Origin: Burkholderia sp. Ax-1719
Lineage (GTDB): Bacteria > Pseudomonadota > Gammaproteobacteria > Burkholderiales > Burkholderiaceae
Length of the DNA: 64,000 nucleotides
Direction of reading: 5' to 3'
NCBI RefSeq assembly: GCF_011753055.1
Contig: NZ_VWWJ01000008.1
Span: forward strand, 203,526-267,525
The notes under the pieces are model-generated. The model was not told where the DNA came from and did no database searches. It was given only the letters and a program-made list of their open reading frames with translations. Of this stretch, positions 8,834-16,966 are shown piece by piece; position 1 is the first letter of the stretch, and every line of letters starts with the position of its first letter. The position numbers were made by a program, and so were the translations under genes.

Positions 8834-9112
8834 ATGATAAAAACCTTTCGGCACAAAGGTCTTGCAGCATTTTTTCTGGACGGCAACAAGGCGGGCATTC
8901 AGGCGAATCACGCGGGCAGGCTGCGCGTTTTGCTGGGAGCGCTCGATGTGGCGCGTGGCCCACTTGACATGAACTCGCCTCCCTGGCGCCTGCATGCGCT
9001 GCGCGGCAGTCTCCGCGATCACTGGGCTGTCTGGGTGAACGGCAACTGGCGTCTGACCTTCACGTTCGAAGGCGAGGATGCCATCCTCCTCGACTATCAG
9101 GACTACCACTGA
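8834..9112 (+). CDS. higB: HigB/RelE-type toxin, module 1
   Basis: A 92-residue protein of the HigB/RelE plasmid-maintenance killer family, ribosome-dependent mRNA endonucleases in the toxin-first HigBA arrangement. It opens MIKTFRHKGLAAFF and has the conserved GNWRLTF segment near residue 70 and the C-terminal DYQDYH. Full length for the family. A second HigB of identical length lies at 36167-36445, with about 60 percent identity by hand count. The antitoxin gene follows 9 bp downstream. The ATG is chosen by alignment with the paralogue. Confidence 0.88.
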   Translation: MIKTFRHKGLAAFFLDGNKAGIQANHAGRLRVLLGALDVARGPLDMNSPPWRLHALRGSLRDHWAVWVNGNWRLTFTFEGEDAILLDYQDYH

Positions 9113-9121
9113 AGGGCACGC

Positions 9122-9412
9122 ATGAGCTGCAGAATGTACAACCCGCCGCATCCCGGCGAAGTCCTGCGCGAATGGATTCCGCCGGACATGACCGTGACGG
9201 AAGCCGCAAATGCGCTCCAGATCAACCGTGTCACGCTGTCGAATCTGCTCAACGGCAAAGCGAGCGTGACGGCCAATATAGCGCTGCGACTGTCCGCATG
9301 GCTTGGCACGTCGGCGGATCTCTGGCTGGGCATGCAGAATCAATGGGACCTCTGGCAGGCCAGCCGCCTGCCGCGGCCGACGATCAAGCCACTGGTTCGG
9401 GACGCAGCCTGA
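9122..9412 (+). CDS. higA: HigA-type antitoxin, module 1
   Basis: A 96-residue helix-turn-helix antitoxin of the HigA (XRE) family. NPPHPGEVLREW near the N terminus is the family hallmark, followed by a DNA-binding region (TVTEAANALQINRVTLSNLL, about 24-43). It should neutralise the preceding HigB and, with it, repress the operon. The start is ATG 9122, 9 bp after the toxin stop; ATG 9134 (MYNPPHPGE) is an alternative. The downstream gene rlmL has its own -10 candidate (TACAAT 9478-9483), so the module is a self-contained insert between core genes. Confidence 0.88.
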   Translation: MSCRMYNPPHPGEVLREWIPPDMTVTEAANALQINRVTLSNLLNGKASVTANIALRLSAWLGTSADLWLGMQNQWDLWQASRLPRPTIKPLVRDAA

Positions 9413-9515
9413 GCGTCGCGCAGCCGCGCATCCGACTCGCCCGCACCACGCCGCCCGGCCCCGCGCGCTAACCCGCGTACAATAGCGCCTTCCCCGCAGC
9501 GTCACCTCTCTCCTC

Positions 9516-10838
9516 ATGTCTTTCGATTTCTTTGCTCCCTGCCCGCGTGGCCTCGAAGCCGCGCTCGCCGCCGAACTGGCCGAAACCGCGCAACTGCGTT
9601 TGCCGCCCGGCGCGCTTCAGGTCGGCGCCGAAGTCCCCGGCGGCGTGCATTTCCGCGGCAACTGGGCCGGCGGCATGGCCGCGAACCTGCATTCGCGCAT
9701 CGCCAGCCGCGTGCTCCTGAAGATCGCCCAGCGTCCGTATCGCGGCGAGCAGGATATTTACGCGCTCGCGCGCGAGCAGCAATGGGAGAAGTGGTTCTCG
9801 CCGAACGAAACGATCCGCATTGACATCACCGCGATCAAGTCGCCGCTGCGCAGCCTCGAATTCGCCACGCTGCGCGTGAAGGATGCGATCTGCGACCGTA
9901 TGCGCGACAAGGCCGGCTCGCGTCCGAGCGTCGATACCGCGTATCCGGATGTGCGCATCTTCGCCTTCCTCACCGCCACCGACTGCACGCTCTACCTCGA
10001 TACGTCGGGCGAGCCGCTCTTCAAGCGCGGCTGGCGTCTGGACAAGGGCGCGGCGCCGCTGCGCGAAAATCTCGCCGCCGGCATCCTGCGTCTGACCAAC
10101 TGGTCGCCTGAGCAGCCGCTCTATGATCCGATGTGCGGTTCCGGCACCTTCCTCGCCGAAGCCTGTCAGGTCGCCCTGGACATCGCGCCGGGTCTGTCGC
10201 GCAGCTTCGGTTTCGAGCGTCTGAAGCAGGCCGATACGGCCGCATGGCGTCATCTGAAGAGCGAAGCCAACACGGCGCGCAATACGGCGATGAGCCGCGC
10301 GAAGGATCTGCAGATTTTCGGCAGCGATATCTCGGACGTCATGCTGGAGAAGGCTCGCGCCAACTTCTCGCGCGCCGGTCTGGGCAACGTGCCGCTCAAG
10401 CAGATCGACGCGCGCAACATGACGCCGCCCGCCGCGGGCAACGGCATCCTGGTGGCCAATCCGCCGTACGGCGAGCGTATCGAAGTGCGCGGCCGCAACG
10501 CGCGTGGCGAGTTGCGCGAGCGCAATCCGCGTGACGACGACGGCTACGACGCGCTCGACTCGTTCCGCCGCGCCCACACCGATGCGCCCGACGCCGAGTT
10601 CTTCCAGGCGCTCGGCGATGCGCTCAAGCAGCGCTTCACGGGCTGGCGCGCGTTCTTCCTCACTTCGGACCGCAAGCTGCCGGGCCAGTTGCGCCTGCGC
10701 GAAGCCGCCAAAACGCCGCTCTTCAACGGTGCGCTCGAATGCCGTCTGTTCCGCTTCGACCTGATCGCGGGCAGCGTGCGCCAGCGTCCGGCGAAGGACG
10801 CAGCAGAAGGCGACAGCAACGAAAGCAAGCCGGGCTAA
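9516..10838 (+). CDS. rlmL: 23S rRNA m2G2445 methyltransferase, THUMP domain (RlmL, single-domain form)
   Basis: A 440-residue THUMP-domain RNA methyltransferase. The N-terminal THUMP region (about 1-160) binds RNA; the SAM-dependent domain carries DPMCGSGTF (about 203) and the catalytic NPPY motif (about 314). Expected to make N2-methylguanine at 23S position 2445. E. coli RlmL is a fusion with a second methyltransferase (RlmK, m7G2069); here only the RlmL part is present, as is common in betaproteobacteria. A TACAAT -10 candidate is at 9478-9483. The C-terminal 20 residues are Lys/Glu-rich. Convergent with the glycosyltransferase gene. Confidence 0.88.
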   Translation: MSFDFFAPCPRGLEAALAAELAETAQLRLPPGALQVGAEVPGGVHFRGNWAGGMAANLHSRIASRVLLKIAQRPYRGEQDIYALAREQQWEKWFSPNETIRIDITAIKSPLRSLEFATLRVKDAICDRMRDKAGSRPSVDTAYPDVRIFAFLTATDCTLYLDTSGEPLFKRGWRLDKGAAPLRENLAAGILRLTNWSPEQPLYDPMCGSGTFLAEACQVALDIAPGLSRSFGFERLKQADTAAWRHLKSEANTARNTAMSRAKDLQIFGSDISDVMLEKARANFSRAGLGNVPLKQIDARNMTPPAAGNGILVANPPYGERIEVRGRNARGELRERNPRDDDGYDALDSFRRAHTDAPDAEFFQALGDALKQRFTGWRAFFLTSDRKLPGQLRLREAAKTPLFNGALECRLFRFDLIAGSVRQRPAKDAAEGDSNESKPG

Positions 10839-10847
10839 AGCGCTCGC

Positions 10848-10888
10848 GTCGGGCCGCCGCGCGCGTATCAGACGCGCGCAGGCCCGAC
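10848..10888. repeat. Long GC hairpin at the rlmL / glycosyltransferase convergence
   Basis: GTCGGGCC (10848-10855) pairs with GGCCCGAC (10881-10888), and inside it GCGCGCGT (10859-10866) pairs with ACGCGCGC (10872-10879). There is no T run, so it is not a standard terminator, but it lies exactly at the convergence and the minus-strand stop codon falls in its loop. Confidence 0.6.
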
Positions 10889-11662
10889 CTGTCCGCCACC
10901 CGCCTCGACGGGCAGCGGATACCCTTCGTACTCCGGAAACAATTTCGGCAGCAGAAACATCGGCAAGGCGTAGCGCGAAAAGCAGCGCGACGTCGACGCC
11001 GGATGAATCAGATGCAGGCAGCTCGCCTGCGTATCCTCGGCCGCCAGCACTTTCCCGCCCGCCTCCACCACGCGCCGGATGAAGCTTTCGTCTTCGCCCA
11101 GATTCACATCGTCGTATTGCGCCGTCTCGAACAGCGACTTGCGATACACGTAGGCAAAGCCGTAAAACAGAATGAAATCCGCGCCAATCTGCATCTTCTC
11201 GTGGAATGTCACGGTGCTGACCGACTGGCCACGCAGTTCGTAGTGCAAACCAACGCGCGCACTCAGATCCATATAACCGAGAAACTGCGTATGCGGCGCG
11301 TACATCCAGAAGGTGGATAGCTTCATGAGCGCGGCGTCGTTCTCATGCAGCATGCGCGTCATGCCGGAAAGATAGTGGGCAGCGTAGTGATCGTCGTCAT
11401 CGAAGTGGGCGATGACGTCGGCTTTGGATTCGGCCACGAGCCAGTTGCGCTTCGCGCCGATCGACATCGGCGTCTTCGACCAGTAGTAGCGCACGCGTGC
11501 ATCGCTGCGCGCGAGTTGCTGCATGAAGGCGCTCGGCTGCGGGCTGTCGTCGAGTACGAGCCATTCCCAGGCGACCTGCTGACGCGCCACGCAGCGCGCG
11601 ATGGCGGGAAGAAACGCCTCGCGGTTCGCGGTAGGCGTGATGATCGAAACGTTTGGAGACAT
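10868..11662 (-). CDS. Glycosyltransferase family 2 protein
   Basis: A 264-residue GT-A fold glycosyltransferase. It opens NVSIITPTANREAF, typical of family 2, and has a metal/nucleotide-sugar motif HFDDDDHYA near residue 91 (the DXD equivalent). A later acidic motif NLGEDESF (about 192) matches the usual ED pair. Acceptor and pathway are unknown; no other cell-surface polysaccharide genes are nearby, so it is an orphan. Start ATG 11660-11662 places the first beta strand at the N terminus; the long upstream extension lacks family character. Its stop codon lies in the loop of a hairpin shared with rlmL. Confidence 0.8.
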   Translation of the reverse strand: MSPNVSIITPTANREAFLPAIARCVARQQVAWEWLVLDDSPQPSAFMQQLARSDARVRYYWSKTPMSIGAKRNWLVAESKADVIAHFDDDDHYAAHYLSGMTRMLHENDAALMKLSTFWMYAPHTQFLGYMDLSARVGLHYELRGQSVSTVTFHEKMQIGADFILFYGFAYVYRKSLFETAQYDDVNLGEDESFIRRVVEAGGKVLAAEDTQASCLHLIHPASTSRCFSRYALPMFLLPKLFPEYEGYPLPVEAGGGQVGPARV

Positions 11663-11936
11663 GAGAGGCGTAGAAGCGGCACGTGCGCCGTCGTTGAAGC
11701 GGATACGTCGATTACAGCAGAGTCGCGCGCGCGTCTCTCTCGAAAAAGTTCGAATTGTGCGCTCATGAACGAGCGCGCAACGCGACGGCGCAGCTACTGA
11801 CAGGACGCTGTCAGCAGCACTCCCGCACACTGCCTCTACCCCAAGCCGCACGCCGCATCGCGCACGGGGCCGGCACTCCGGCATCCCGCCAGCCGCCGAC
11901 ATCCGAACATCTACGCCGTCTCTCCAGGAGCGCATC

Positions 11937-12374
11937 ATGTCTACCGAAATGCTTGAAAAGCCGCAGACCGTGCCCCAGCAATCTGCGACCTCCCAGGCTG
12001 CCCGCGTCATCTCGTGGTTCGAAATTCCCGCGCACGATCTCGATCGGGCGGCGCGCTTCTATGAATCCGCGCTGGATACCTCGCTGCAACGCGAAGTGGT
12101 CGGCGGCGTGCCGATCGCGATCTTCGGCCATTCCGAAACCGAAACCGGCGGCTGCATCGTGTTCAATCCGCAGGACGCCAAGCCGGACCCGAAAGGCGTG
12201 CTCGTGTATCTGAACGCGCAGCCGTCGGTCACGGCCGTGCTCGATCGCGTGGAAAAGGCGGGCGGCAAGCGGCAAGGCCCGGCGCTGGAACTGCCGAACA
12301 ACTACGGCTATATCGGCTTTTTCATCGACACCGAAGGCAATCGCATCGGTCTGCACGCGGCCAAGCTCGGCTGA
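11937..12374 (+). CDS. VOC (glyoxalase/bleomycin resistance) family protein
   Basis: A 145-residue protein with a single vicinal-oxygen-chelate domain (about residues 22-143). It shows the paired beta-alpha-beta pattern, beginning VISWFEIPAHDLDRAARFYE and ending IGFFIDTEGNRIGLHA, a layout shared with many small VOC proteins of unknown substrate. The His/Glu metal ligands of true glyoxalase I are not clearly all present, so enzymatic activity cannot be claimed. Ribosome site CCAGGAG lies 8 nt upstream. Followed by a WYL-domain regulator in the same direction, which may control it. Confidence 0.82.
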   Translation: MSTEMLEKPQTVPQQSATSQAARVISWFEIPAHDLDRAARFYESALDTSLQREVVGGVPIAIFGHSETETGGCIVFNPQDAKPDPKGVLVYLNAQPSVTAVLDRVEKAGGKRQGPALELPNNYGYIGFFIDTEGNRIGLHAAKLG

Positions 12375-12483
12375 CGCGTTCGGCCGGGTGCGGCGCGCGC
12401 GGCGCTATCATCTGCGGCACAGGGCGCGCGGCCTGTCAGCAGGTTGGCATCGCGCGCCCATCAACCCACTCAGCGGCTACTTC

Positions 12484-13170
12484 ATGACCCGTCGCGCCGA
12501 CCGCCTGTTCCAGATCGCCGAGCTGCTGCGCGGCCGCCGCCTCACGACGGCGCAACAGCTGGCCGAATGGCTTGCCGTGTCGCCGCGCACGGTCTATCGC
12601 GATGTGCGCGATCTGCAGCTCTCGGGCGTGCCGATCGAAGGCGAAGCGGGCATCGGCTACCGGCTCGCGCGCACCGCCAGCCTGCCGCCGCTCACCTTTA
12701 CCGCCGATGAACTCACCGCGCTGGCCGTGGGTGCGCGCATGGCCGAATCATGGGGCGGCTCGGCGCTCGCGGGCGGCGCGCGGGGTGCGCTCGCCAAGAT
12801 CGCCGCGGCCATGCCCGCCGACAAGCGCGCGGTGCTCGAACGCATCGCCGTGTTCGCGCCGTCGTATCACGTCGATGCGGCGTACTCGGAGAAGATCGAC
12901 GCGTTGCACCGCGCCGTCGATGCGCGGCTGGTGGTGCGTTTCGCGTATTGCGACCGTATCGGCGCGCAGACGGAACGGCGCGTCTGGCCGCTCGGGCTGG
13001 TCTATTGGGGCGCACAGTGGACGGTTGGCGCGTGGTGTGAAATGCGCGAGGGCTTTCGCAATTTCAACATCGCGCGCATGAATGGTGTGGAAGTGCTGGA
13101 GCCGTTTCCCGATGTGAGCGGACGACGGCTCGCGGATTATCTGCGGCATGTGCATGCGCCCACGCGATGA
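12484..13170 (+). CDS. HTH and WYL-domain transcriptional regulator (YafY family)
   Basis: A 228-residue regulator. The N terminus has a DeoR/HTH_11-type winged helix (about 1-60, with QQLAEWLAVSPRTVYRDVRDL) and the C-terminal half has a WYL-type effector-sensing domain (about 135-220). YafY-like proteins of Burkholderia usually control neighbouring small enzymes; here the VOC gene 109 bp upstream is the obvious candidate. ATG 12484 is the first plausible start before MTRRADRLF. A strong terminator overlaps its stop. Confidence 0.83.
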   Translation: MTRRADRLFQIAELLRGRRLTTAQQLAEWLAVSPRTVYRDVRDLQLSGVPIEGEAGIGYRLARTASLPPLTFTADELTALAVGARMAESWGGSALAGGARGALAKIAAAMPADKRAVLERIAVFAPSYHVDAAYSEKIDALHRAVDARLVVRFAYCDRIGAQTERRVWPLGLVYWGAQWTVGAWCEMREGFRNFNIARMNGVEVLEPFPDVSGRRLADYLRHVHAPTR

Positions 13171-13171
13171 A

Positions 13172-13198
13172 AAAAGCCCGCTGTTTCGCGGGCTTTTC
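13172..13198. terminator. Bidirectional terminator between the WYL regulator and pntB
   Basis: AAAGCCCGC (13173-13181) pairs with GCGGGCTTT (13188-13196) over a 6-nt loop, with A and T runs on the two sides. It serves convergent transcripts. Confidence 0.88.
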
Positions 13199-13227
13199 TG
13201 CATCCATCAAGTCTTGCGGGCAGGCGC

Positions 13228-14682
13228 TTACTCCACCGCCTTCACCATGTCCTCGATCACCTTCTTCGCATCGCCGAACACCATCATGGTTTTATCCATG
13301 TAGAAGAGTTCGTTATCCAGCCCAGCGTAACCCGCCGCCATCGACCGTTTGTTGACGATGATGGTGCGCGCCTTGTAGGCCTCGATGATCGGCATGCCGG
13401 CGATGGGCGACTTCGGATCGTTCTTCGCGGCCGGATTCACCACGTCGTTCGCGCCGAGCACCAGCACCACATCGGTCTGCCCGAACTCGTTGTTGATGTC
13501 CTCCATCTCGAACACCATGTCGTAGGGCACTTCGGCTTCGGCGAGCAGCACGTTCATGTGGCCCGGCATGCGGCCCGCGACTGGATGGATCGCGTAACGC
13601 ACGTCCACACCCTTTTCGACGAGCTTATCGGTCAACTCCTTCAGCGCATGCTGCGCGCGCGCCACGGCCAGACCGTAGCCCGGCACGATCACCACGCTTT
13701 CCGCGTTGCCGAGCATGAACGAAGCATCATCCGCCGAACCCGATTTCACCGGACGCTGTTCCTGCGCGCCGCCCGTCGCCGCCCCGCCCGCTTCGGCGCC
13801 AAAGCCGCCCAGCAGCACGTTGAAGAACGAGCGGTTCATCGCGTGGCACATGATGTACGACAGGATCGCGCCCGACGAGCCCACCAGCGACCCCGCGATA
13901 ATCAGCATCGCGTTGTTCAGCGAGAAGCCGATGCCCGCCGCCGCCCAGCCCGAGTACGAGTTCAGCATCGACACGACCACCGGCATATCCGCGCCGCCGA
14001 TCGGGATGATGATGAGCACGCCCAGCGCGAACGCGATCAGCGTCATGATGATGAACGGCAGCCACGATTGCGTGATGAAGAACAGCACGCCAAAGCCGAT
14101 CATGCCGATCGCCAGCATCAGGTTGATCAGATGCTGCCCCGCGTAGACCACGGGCGCGCCCTGAAACAGCCTGAACTTGTATTTGCCCGAGAGCTTGCCG
14201 AAGGCGATCACCGACCCGCTGAACGTAATCGCGCCCACAAACGTGCCGATAAACAGTTCGATGCGGTTGCCATACGGCAGGAAGCCCGGATACGGCGCGT
14301 CTTCCGCCACCAGCCCGAAGGCAGCGGGTTCGGACACCACCGCATACGCGATGCACACCGCCGCCAGACCGATCAGCGAGTGCATGGCCGCGACCAGTTC
14401 CGGCATCTTGGTCATCTCGACGCGCGCAGCGACGAACGCCCCCAGCCCGCCGCCGACGATCAGCACCGCGAACAGCAGCGTCAGCCCCAGCCCAAGATTC
14501 GAGCCGAACTGTGCGGACTCCTTCACGATCAGCGCAATCGTCGTGAGGATGGCGATGGCCATGCCGACCATGCCGAACAGATTGCCGGCGCGCGCACTGC
14601 GCGGATTCGACAAGCCCTTGAGCGCCTGAATGAAGCAAACCGACGCCACCAGATAGAGCAGCGTAACGACGTTCATGCTCAT
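13228..14682 (-). CDS. pntB: NAD(P) transhydrogenase subunit beta
   Basis: A 484-residue beta subunit of the proton-translocating transhydrogenase, which drives hydride transfer from NADH to NADP+ using the proton gradient. About nine membrane helices occupy the N-terminal two thirds. The C-terminal soluble domain (about 300-484) binds NADP(H), with VIVPGYGLAVARAQHAL and AGMPIIEAYKARTIIV as recognisable segments. Full length for PntB. ATG overlaps the pntAb stop (4 bp), with AAGGAGGG 7 nt upstream. Last gene of pntAa-pntAb-pntB. Confidence 0.95.
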   Translation of the reverse strand: MSMNVVTLLYLVASVCFIQALKGLSNPRSARAGNLFGMVGMAIAILTTIALIVKESAQFGSNLGLGLTLLFAVLIVGGGLGAFVAARVEMTKMPELVAAMHSLIGLAAVCIAYAVVSEPAAFGLVAEDAPYPGFLPYGNRIELFIGTFVGAITFSGSVIAFGKLSGKYKFRLFQGAPVVYAGQHLINLMLAIGMIGFGVLFFITQSWLPFIIMTLIAFALGVLIIIPIGGADMPVVVSMLNSYSGWAAAGIGFSLNNAMLIIAGSLVGSSGAILSYIMCHAMNRSFFNVLLGGFGAEAGGAATGGAQEQRPVKSGSADDASFMLGNAESVVIVPGYGLAVARAQHALKELTDKLVEKGVDVRYAIHPVAGRMPGHMNVLLAEAEVPYDMVFEMEDINNEFGQTDVVLVLGANDVVNPAAKNDPKSPIAGMPIIEAYKARTIIVNKRSMAAGYAGLDNELFYMDKTMMVFGDAKKVIEDMVKAVE

Positions 14683-15011
14683 CGTGCGCCCTCCTTACCT
14701 TCGGCCGAAGCAAGCTTTTTAGGCTCCTTCTTGCGGAACATCTCCAGCATGCGCCGCGTGACGAGAAACCCGCCGAACACGTTTACCGCCGCCAGCAGCA
14801 CCGCCAGCGTGCCGAAGAATTTCCCCGCGAAGCCCACGGTCAAGCCCGTAGCCAGCATCGCGCCGACGATCACGATCGCCGAAATCGCATTGGTCACGGC
14901 CATGAGCGGCGTATGCAGCGCCGGCGTGACATTCCACACCACGTGATAGCCCACGTACACGGCCAGCACGAAGATGATCAGGTTGATGACGGTATGGTTG
15001 ATCAGTTCCAT
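14679..15011 (-). CDS. pntAb: NAD(P) transhydrogenase subunit alpha part 2 (membrane part)
   Basis: A 110-residue membrane protein corresponding to the C-terminal transmembrane part of E. coli PntA. It has three hydrophobic helices (about 8-25, 38-58, 62-85) and a basic tail. In organisms with a split alpha subunit this forms part of the proton channel with PntB. Start chosen at ATG 15009-15011 (MELINHTVINL) because GAGGAGA lies just upstream; the longer frame to 15053 overlaps pntAa without family support. Stop overlaps the pntB start. Confidence 0.92.
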   Translation of the reverse strand: MELINHTVINLIIFVLAVYVGYHVVWNVTPALHTPLMAVTNAISAIVIVGAMLATGLTVGFAGKFFGTLAVLLAAVNVFGGFLVTRRMLEMFRKKEPKKLASAEGKEGAR

Positions 15012-15024
15012 TGCCGGTCTCCTC

Positions 15025-16176
15025 TCAGGTCTTGCGCGTGACCACGCCGTCACGGGCCAGCAGCGTGGCCGCGACGATGTCGTCCGCGAGATCGATGTTG
15101 AGCGTGCCTTCCTTCGTGACGATGAGCTTGAGGAAGTCGAGCAGATTGCGCGCGTAAAGCGAGGACGCGTCGGCGGCCACCATCGACGCCAGATTCGTGT
15201 AGCCGCAGATCTGTACGCCGTGCTGGGTCACCACCTGGTCCGCGACGGTGAGCGGGCAGTTGCCGCCGCGCCGTCCGCTCGCTTGATCCGCAATCGGGCC
15301 GCGTCCTGCCGCGAGGTCGATGACCACCGAACCCGGTTTCATCGCCTGCACGGTTTCCGAGGGCAGCAGCGTGGGCGCGTCGCGGCCCGGAATCAGCGCG
15401 GTCGAAATGACGATGTCGGCCTGGCGCGCGCGCTCGTGCACCAGGGCAGATTGCCGCGCCAGCCAGGAAGGCGGCATCGGTCGCGCATAACCGCCTACGC
15501 CGACCGCTGCTTCGCGCTCCTCATCGGTTTCATAAGGCACGTCGAGGAATTTCGCGCCCAGCGATTCGATCTGCTCTTTCACGGCCGGGCGCACGTCGGA
15601 GGCTTCGATCACCGCGCCCAGCCGCTTGGCCGTCGCAATCGCCTGCAAGCCCGCTACGCCCGCGCCGAGAATCAGCACGCGAGCGGCCTTCACGGTCCCG
15701 GCGGCGGTCATCAGCATCGGCATGAAGCGCGGATACAGCGTGGCCGCCACCAGCACCGCCTTGTAACCGGCGATATTGGCCTGCGAGGACAGCACGTCGA
15801 GGCTTTGCGCGCGCGTCGTACGCGGCGCGGCTTCGAGCGCGAAGGCGGTCAGACCGGCTTCGGCGAGTTTTTGCGCGTTATCCGCATTGAATGGATCGAG
15901 CATGCCGGCCAGCACCGCCCCGCGTTTCATGAACGCGAGTTCGCTGACATTCGGCGATTGCACCTTGAGGACGAGTTCCGCGCCAAAAGCGGCCGCCGCA
16001 TCGGTGATCTGCGCGCCGACGGCCGTATAGGCTTCGTCCGGGAAGCTGGCGCCGTTGCCGGCGCCGGACTGGATCGTGACCGTGTGACCCTGCGCGACGT
16101 ATTTCTTGACTGTCTCCGGCGTCGCGGCCACGCGGCTTTCGTTCGCCCGCGTCTCTGCGGGCACTCCGATATGCAT
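15025..16176 (-). CDS. pntAa: NAD(P) transhydrogenase subunit alpha part 1 (NAD-binding)
   Basis: A 383-residue soluble NAD(H)-binding subunit, related to alanine dehydrogenase. It begins MHIGVPAETRANESRVAATP, a family hallmark, and has a nucleotide-binding motif near residue 170 (RVLILGAGVAGLQAIATAKR). Without the membrane helices of E. coli PntA, it must work with the separate pntAb product. GAGGAGG lies just upstream of the ATG. First gene of the three-gene operon; the next gene follows at 13 bp. Confidence 0.95.
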   Translation of the reverse strand: MHIGVPAETRANESRVAATPETVKKYVAQGHTVTIQSGAGNGASFPDEAYTAVGAQITDAAAAFGAELVLKVQSPNVSELAFMKRGAVLAGMLDPFNADNAQKLAEAGLTAFALEAAPRTTRAQSLDVLSSQANIAGYKAVLVAATLYPRFMPMLMTAAGTVKAARVLILGAGVAGLQAIATAKRLGAVIEASDVRPAVKEQIESLGAKFLDVPYETDEEREAAVGVGGYARPMPPSWLARQSALVHERARQADIVISTALIPGRDAPTLLPSETVQAMKPGSVVIDLAAGRGPIADQASGRRGGNCPLTVADQVVTQHGVQICGYTNLASMVAADASSLYARNLLDFLKLIVTKEGTLNIDLADDIVAATLLARDGVVTRKT

Positions 16177-16438
16177 CGTTGTTTCCTCCTCGGCCTGCTT
16201 CTCTTTTTGATCTGGAGTATGGCCGACGAGGTTCGCCGGCTTTTATTGCAACGTTCGTGGTACGGCTGAAACGGGCAATGCAACGGCAAACGACGCACCA
16301 CTTTAACCGAAAGCGGCGACGGCTTTGAAGCGGGATTTATCCCTTTTTGTGCACTGCACACAACACAGCGGGCAGTCCGACCGGACGGTCAGGCCACAGT
16401 CCGAGCGCGATCCGGCCCCGGGCAGCGTTGAGCGCCTA

Positions 16439-16453
16439 CCGGTAAAATACCGG
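16439..16453 (+). promoter_or_regulatory. -10 box of the Nudix gene inside a perfect dyad
   Basis: CCGGTA (16439-16444), AAA, TACCGG (16448-16453) is a perfect inverted repeat whose centre is the -10-like TAAAAT (16443-16448). The start codon is only 8 nt downstream of the hexamer and no ribosome site is visible, so the mRNA may be leaderless. No clear -35. Confidence 0.45.
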
Positions 16454-16456
16454 CCC

Positions 16457-16960
16457 ATGAACGATGAAACCTGGGCACCCCACGTCACCGTGGCCGCCGT
16501 GATCGAGCGCGACGGGCGTTTTCTGCTCGTCGAGGAACACACGCAGTTCGGCTTGCGCCTGAACCAGCCCGCCGGGCATCTGGAAGCGGGCGAGACGCTT
16601 GATGAAGCCGTCGTGCGCGAGACGCTCGAGGAGAGCGCCTACTCTTTCACGCCCGATGCGCTGGTCGGCATGTACATGACGCATTTCGGCAAACCGGGCG
16701 AATCCGGCACGACGTATCTGCGCTTCACGTACTGCGGCAGCGTGGCGGCCGAGCCGGAAGATCGCGCGCTCGATCCCGATATCGTGCGCACGCTGTGGAT
16801 GAGCGCCGATGAACTGCGCGCGGCGAGCGATCGGCATCGCACGCCGCTCGTGATGCAGTGCGTGGACGACTACCTCGCGGGCAAGCGCGTGCCGCTCGAT
16901 TTCGTGCAGACGCACGCGGTCGGTCCCAGGCTGGCAGACAAGACAGGCAGCAAAGGCTGA
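16457..16960 (+). CDS. nudJ: Nudix hydrolase, NudJ-like
   Basis: A 167-residue Nudix hydrolase. The Nudix box spans about residues 38-60 (GHLEAGETL, then RETLEESAY); the catalytic RE..EE core is intact, while the usual TG near its end is SA. NudJ-type enzymes hydrolyse thiamine pyrophosphate precursors and nucleoside di/triphosphates. It sits 6 bp upstream of mnmA, a common arrangement near tRNA modification genes, and is probably co-transcribed. ATG 16457 lies directly after a -10-like box, so the transcript may have almost no leader. Confidence 0.85.
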   Translation: MNDETWAPHVTVAAVIERDGRFLLVEEHTQFGLRLNQPAGHLEAGETLDEAVVRETLEESAYSFTPDALVGMYMTHFGKPGESGTTYLRFTYCGSVAAEPEDRALDPDIVRTLWMSADELRAASDRHRTPLVMQCVDDYLAGKRVPLDFVQTHAVGPRLADKTGSKG

Positions 16961-16966
16961 GCAGAG

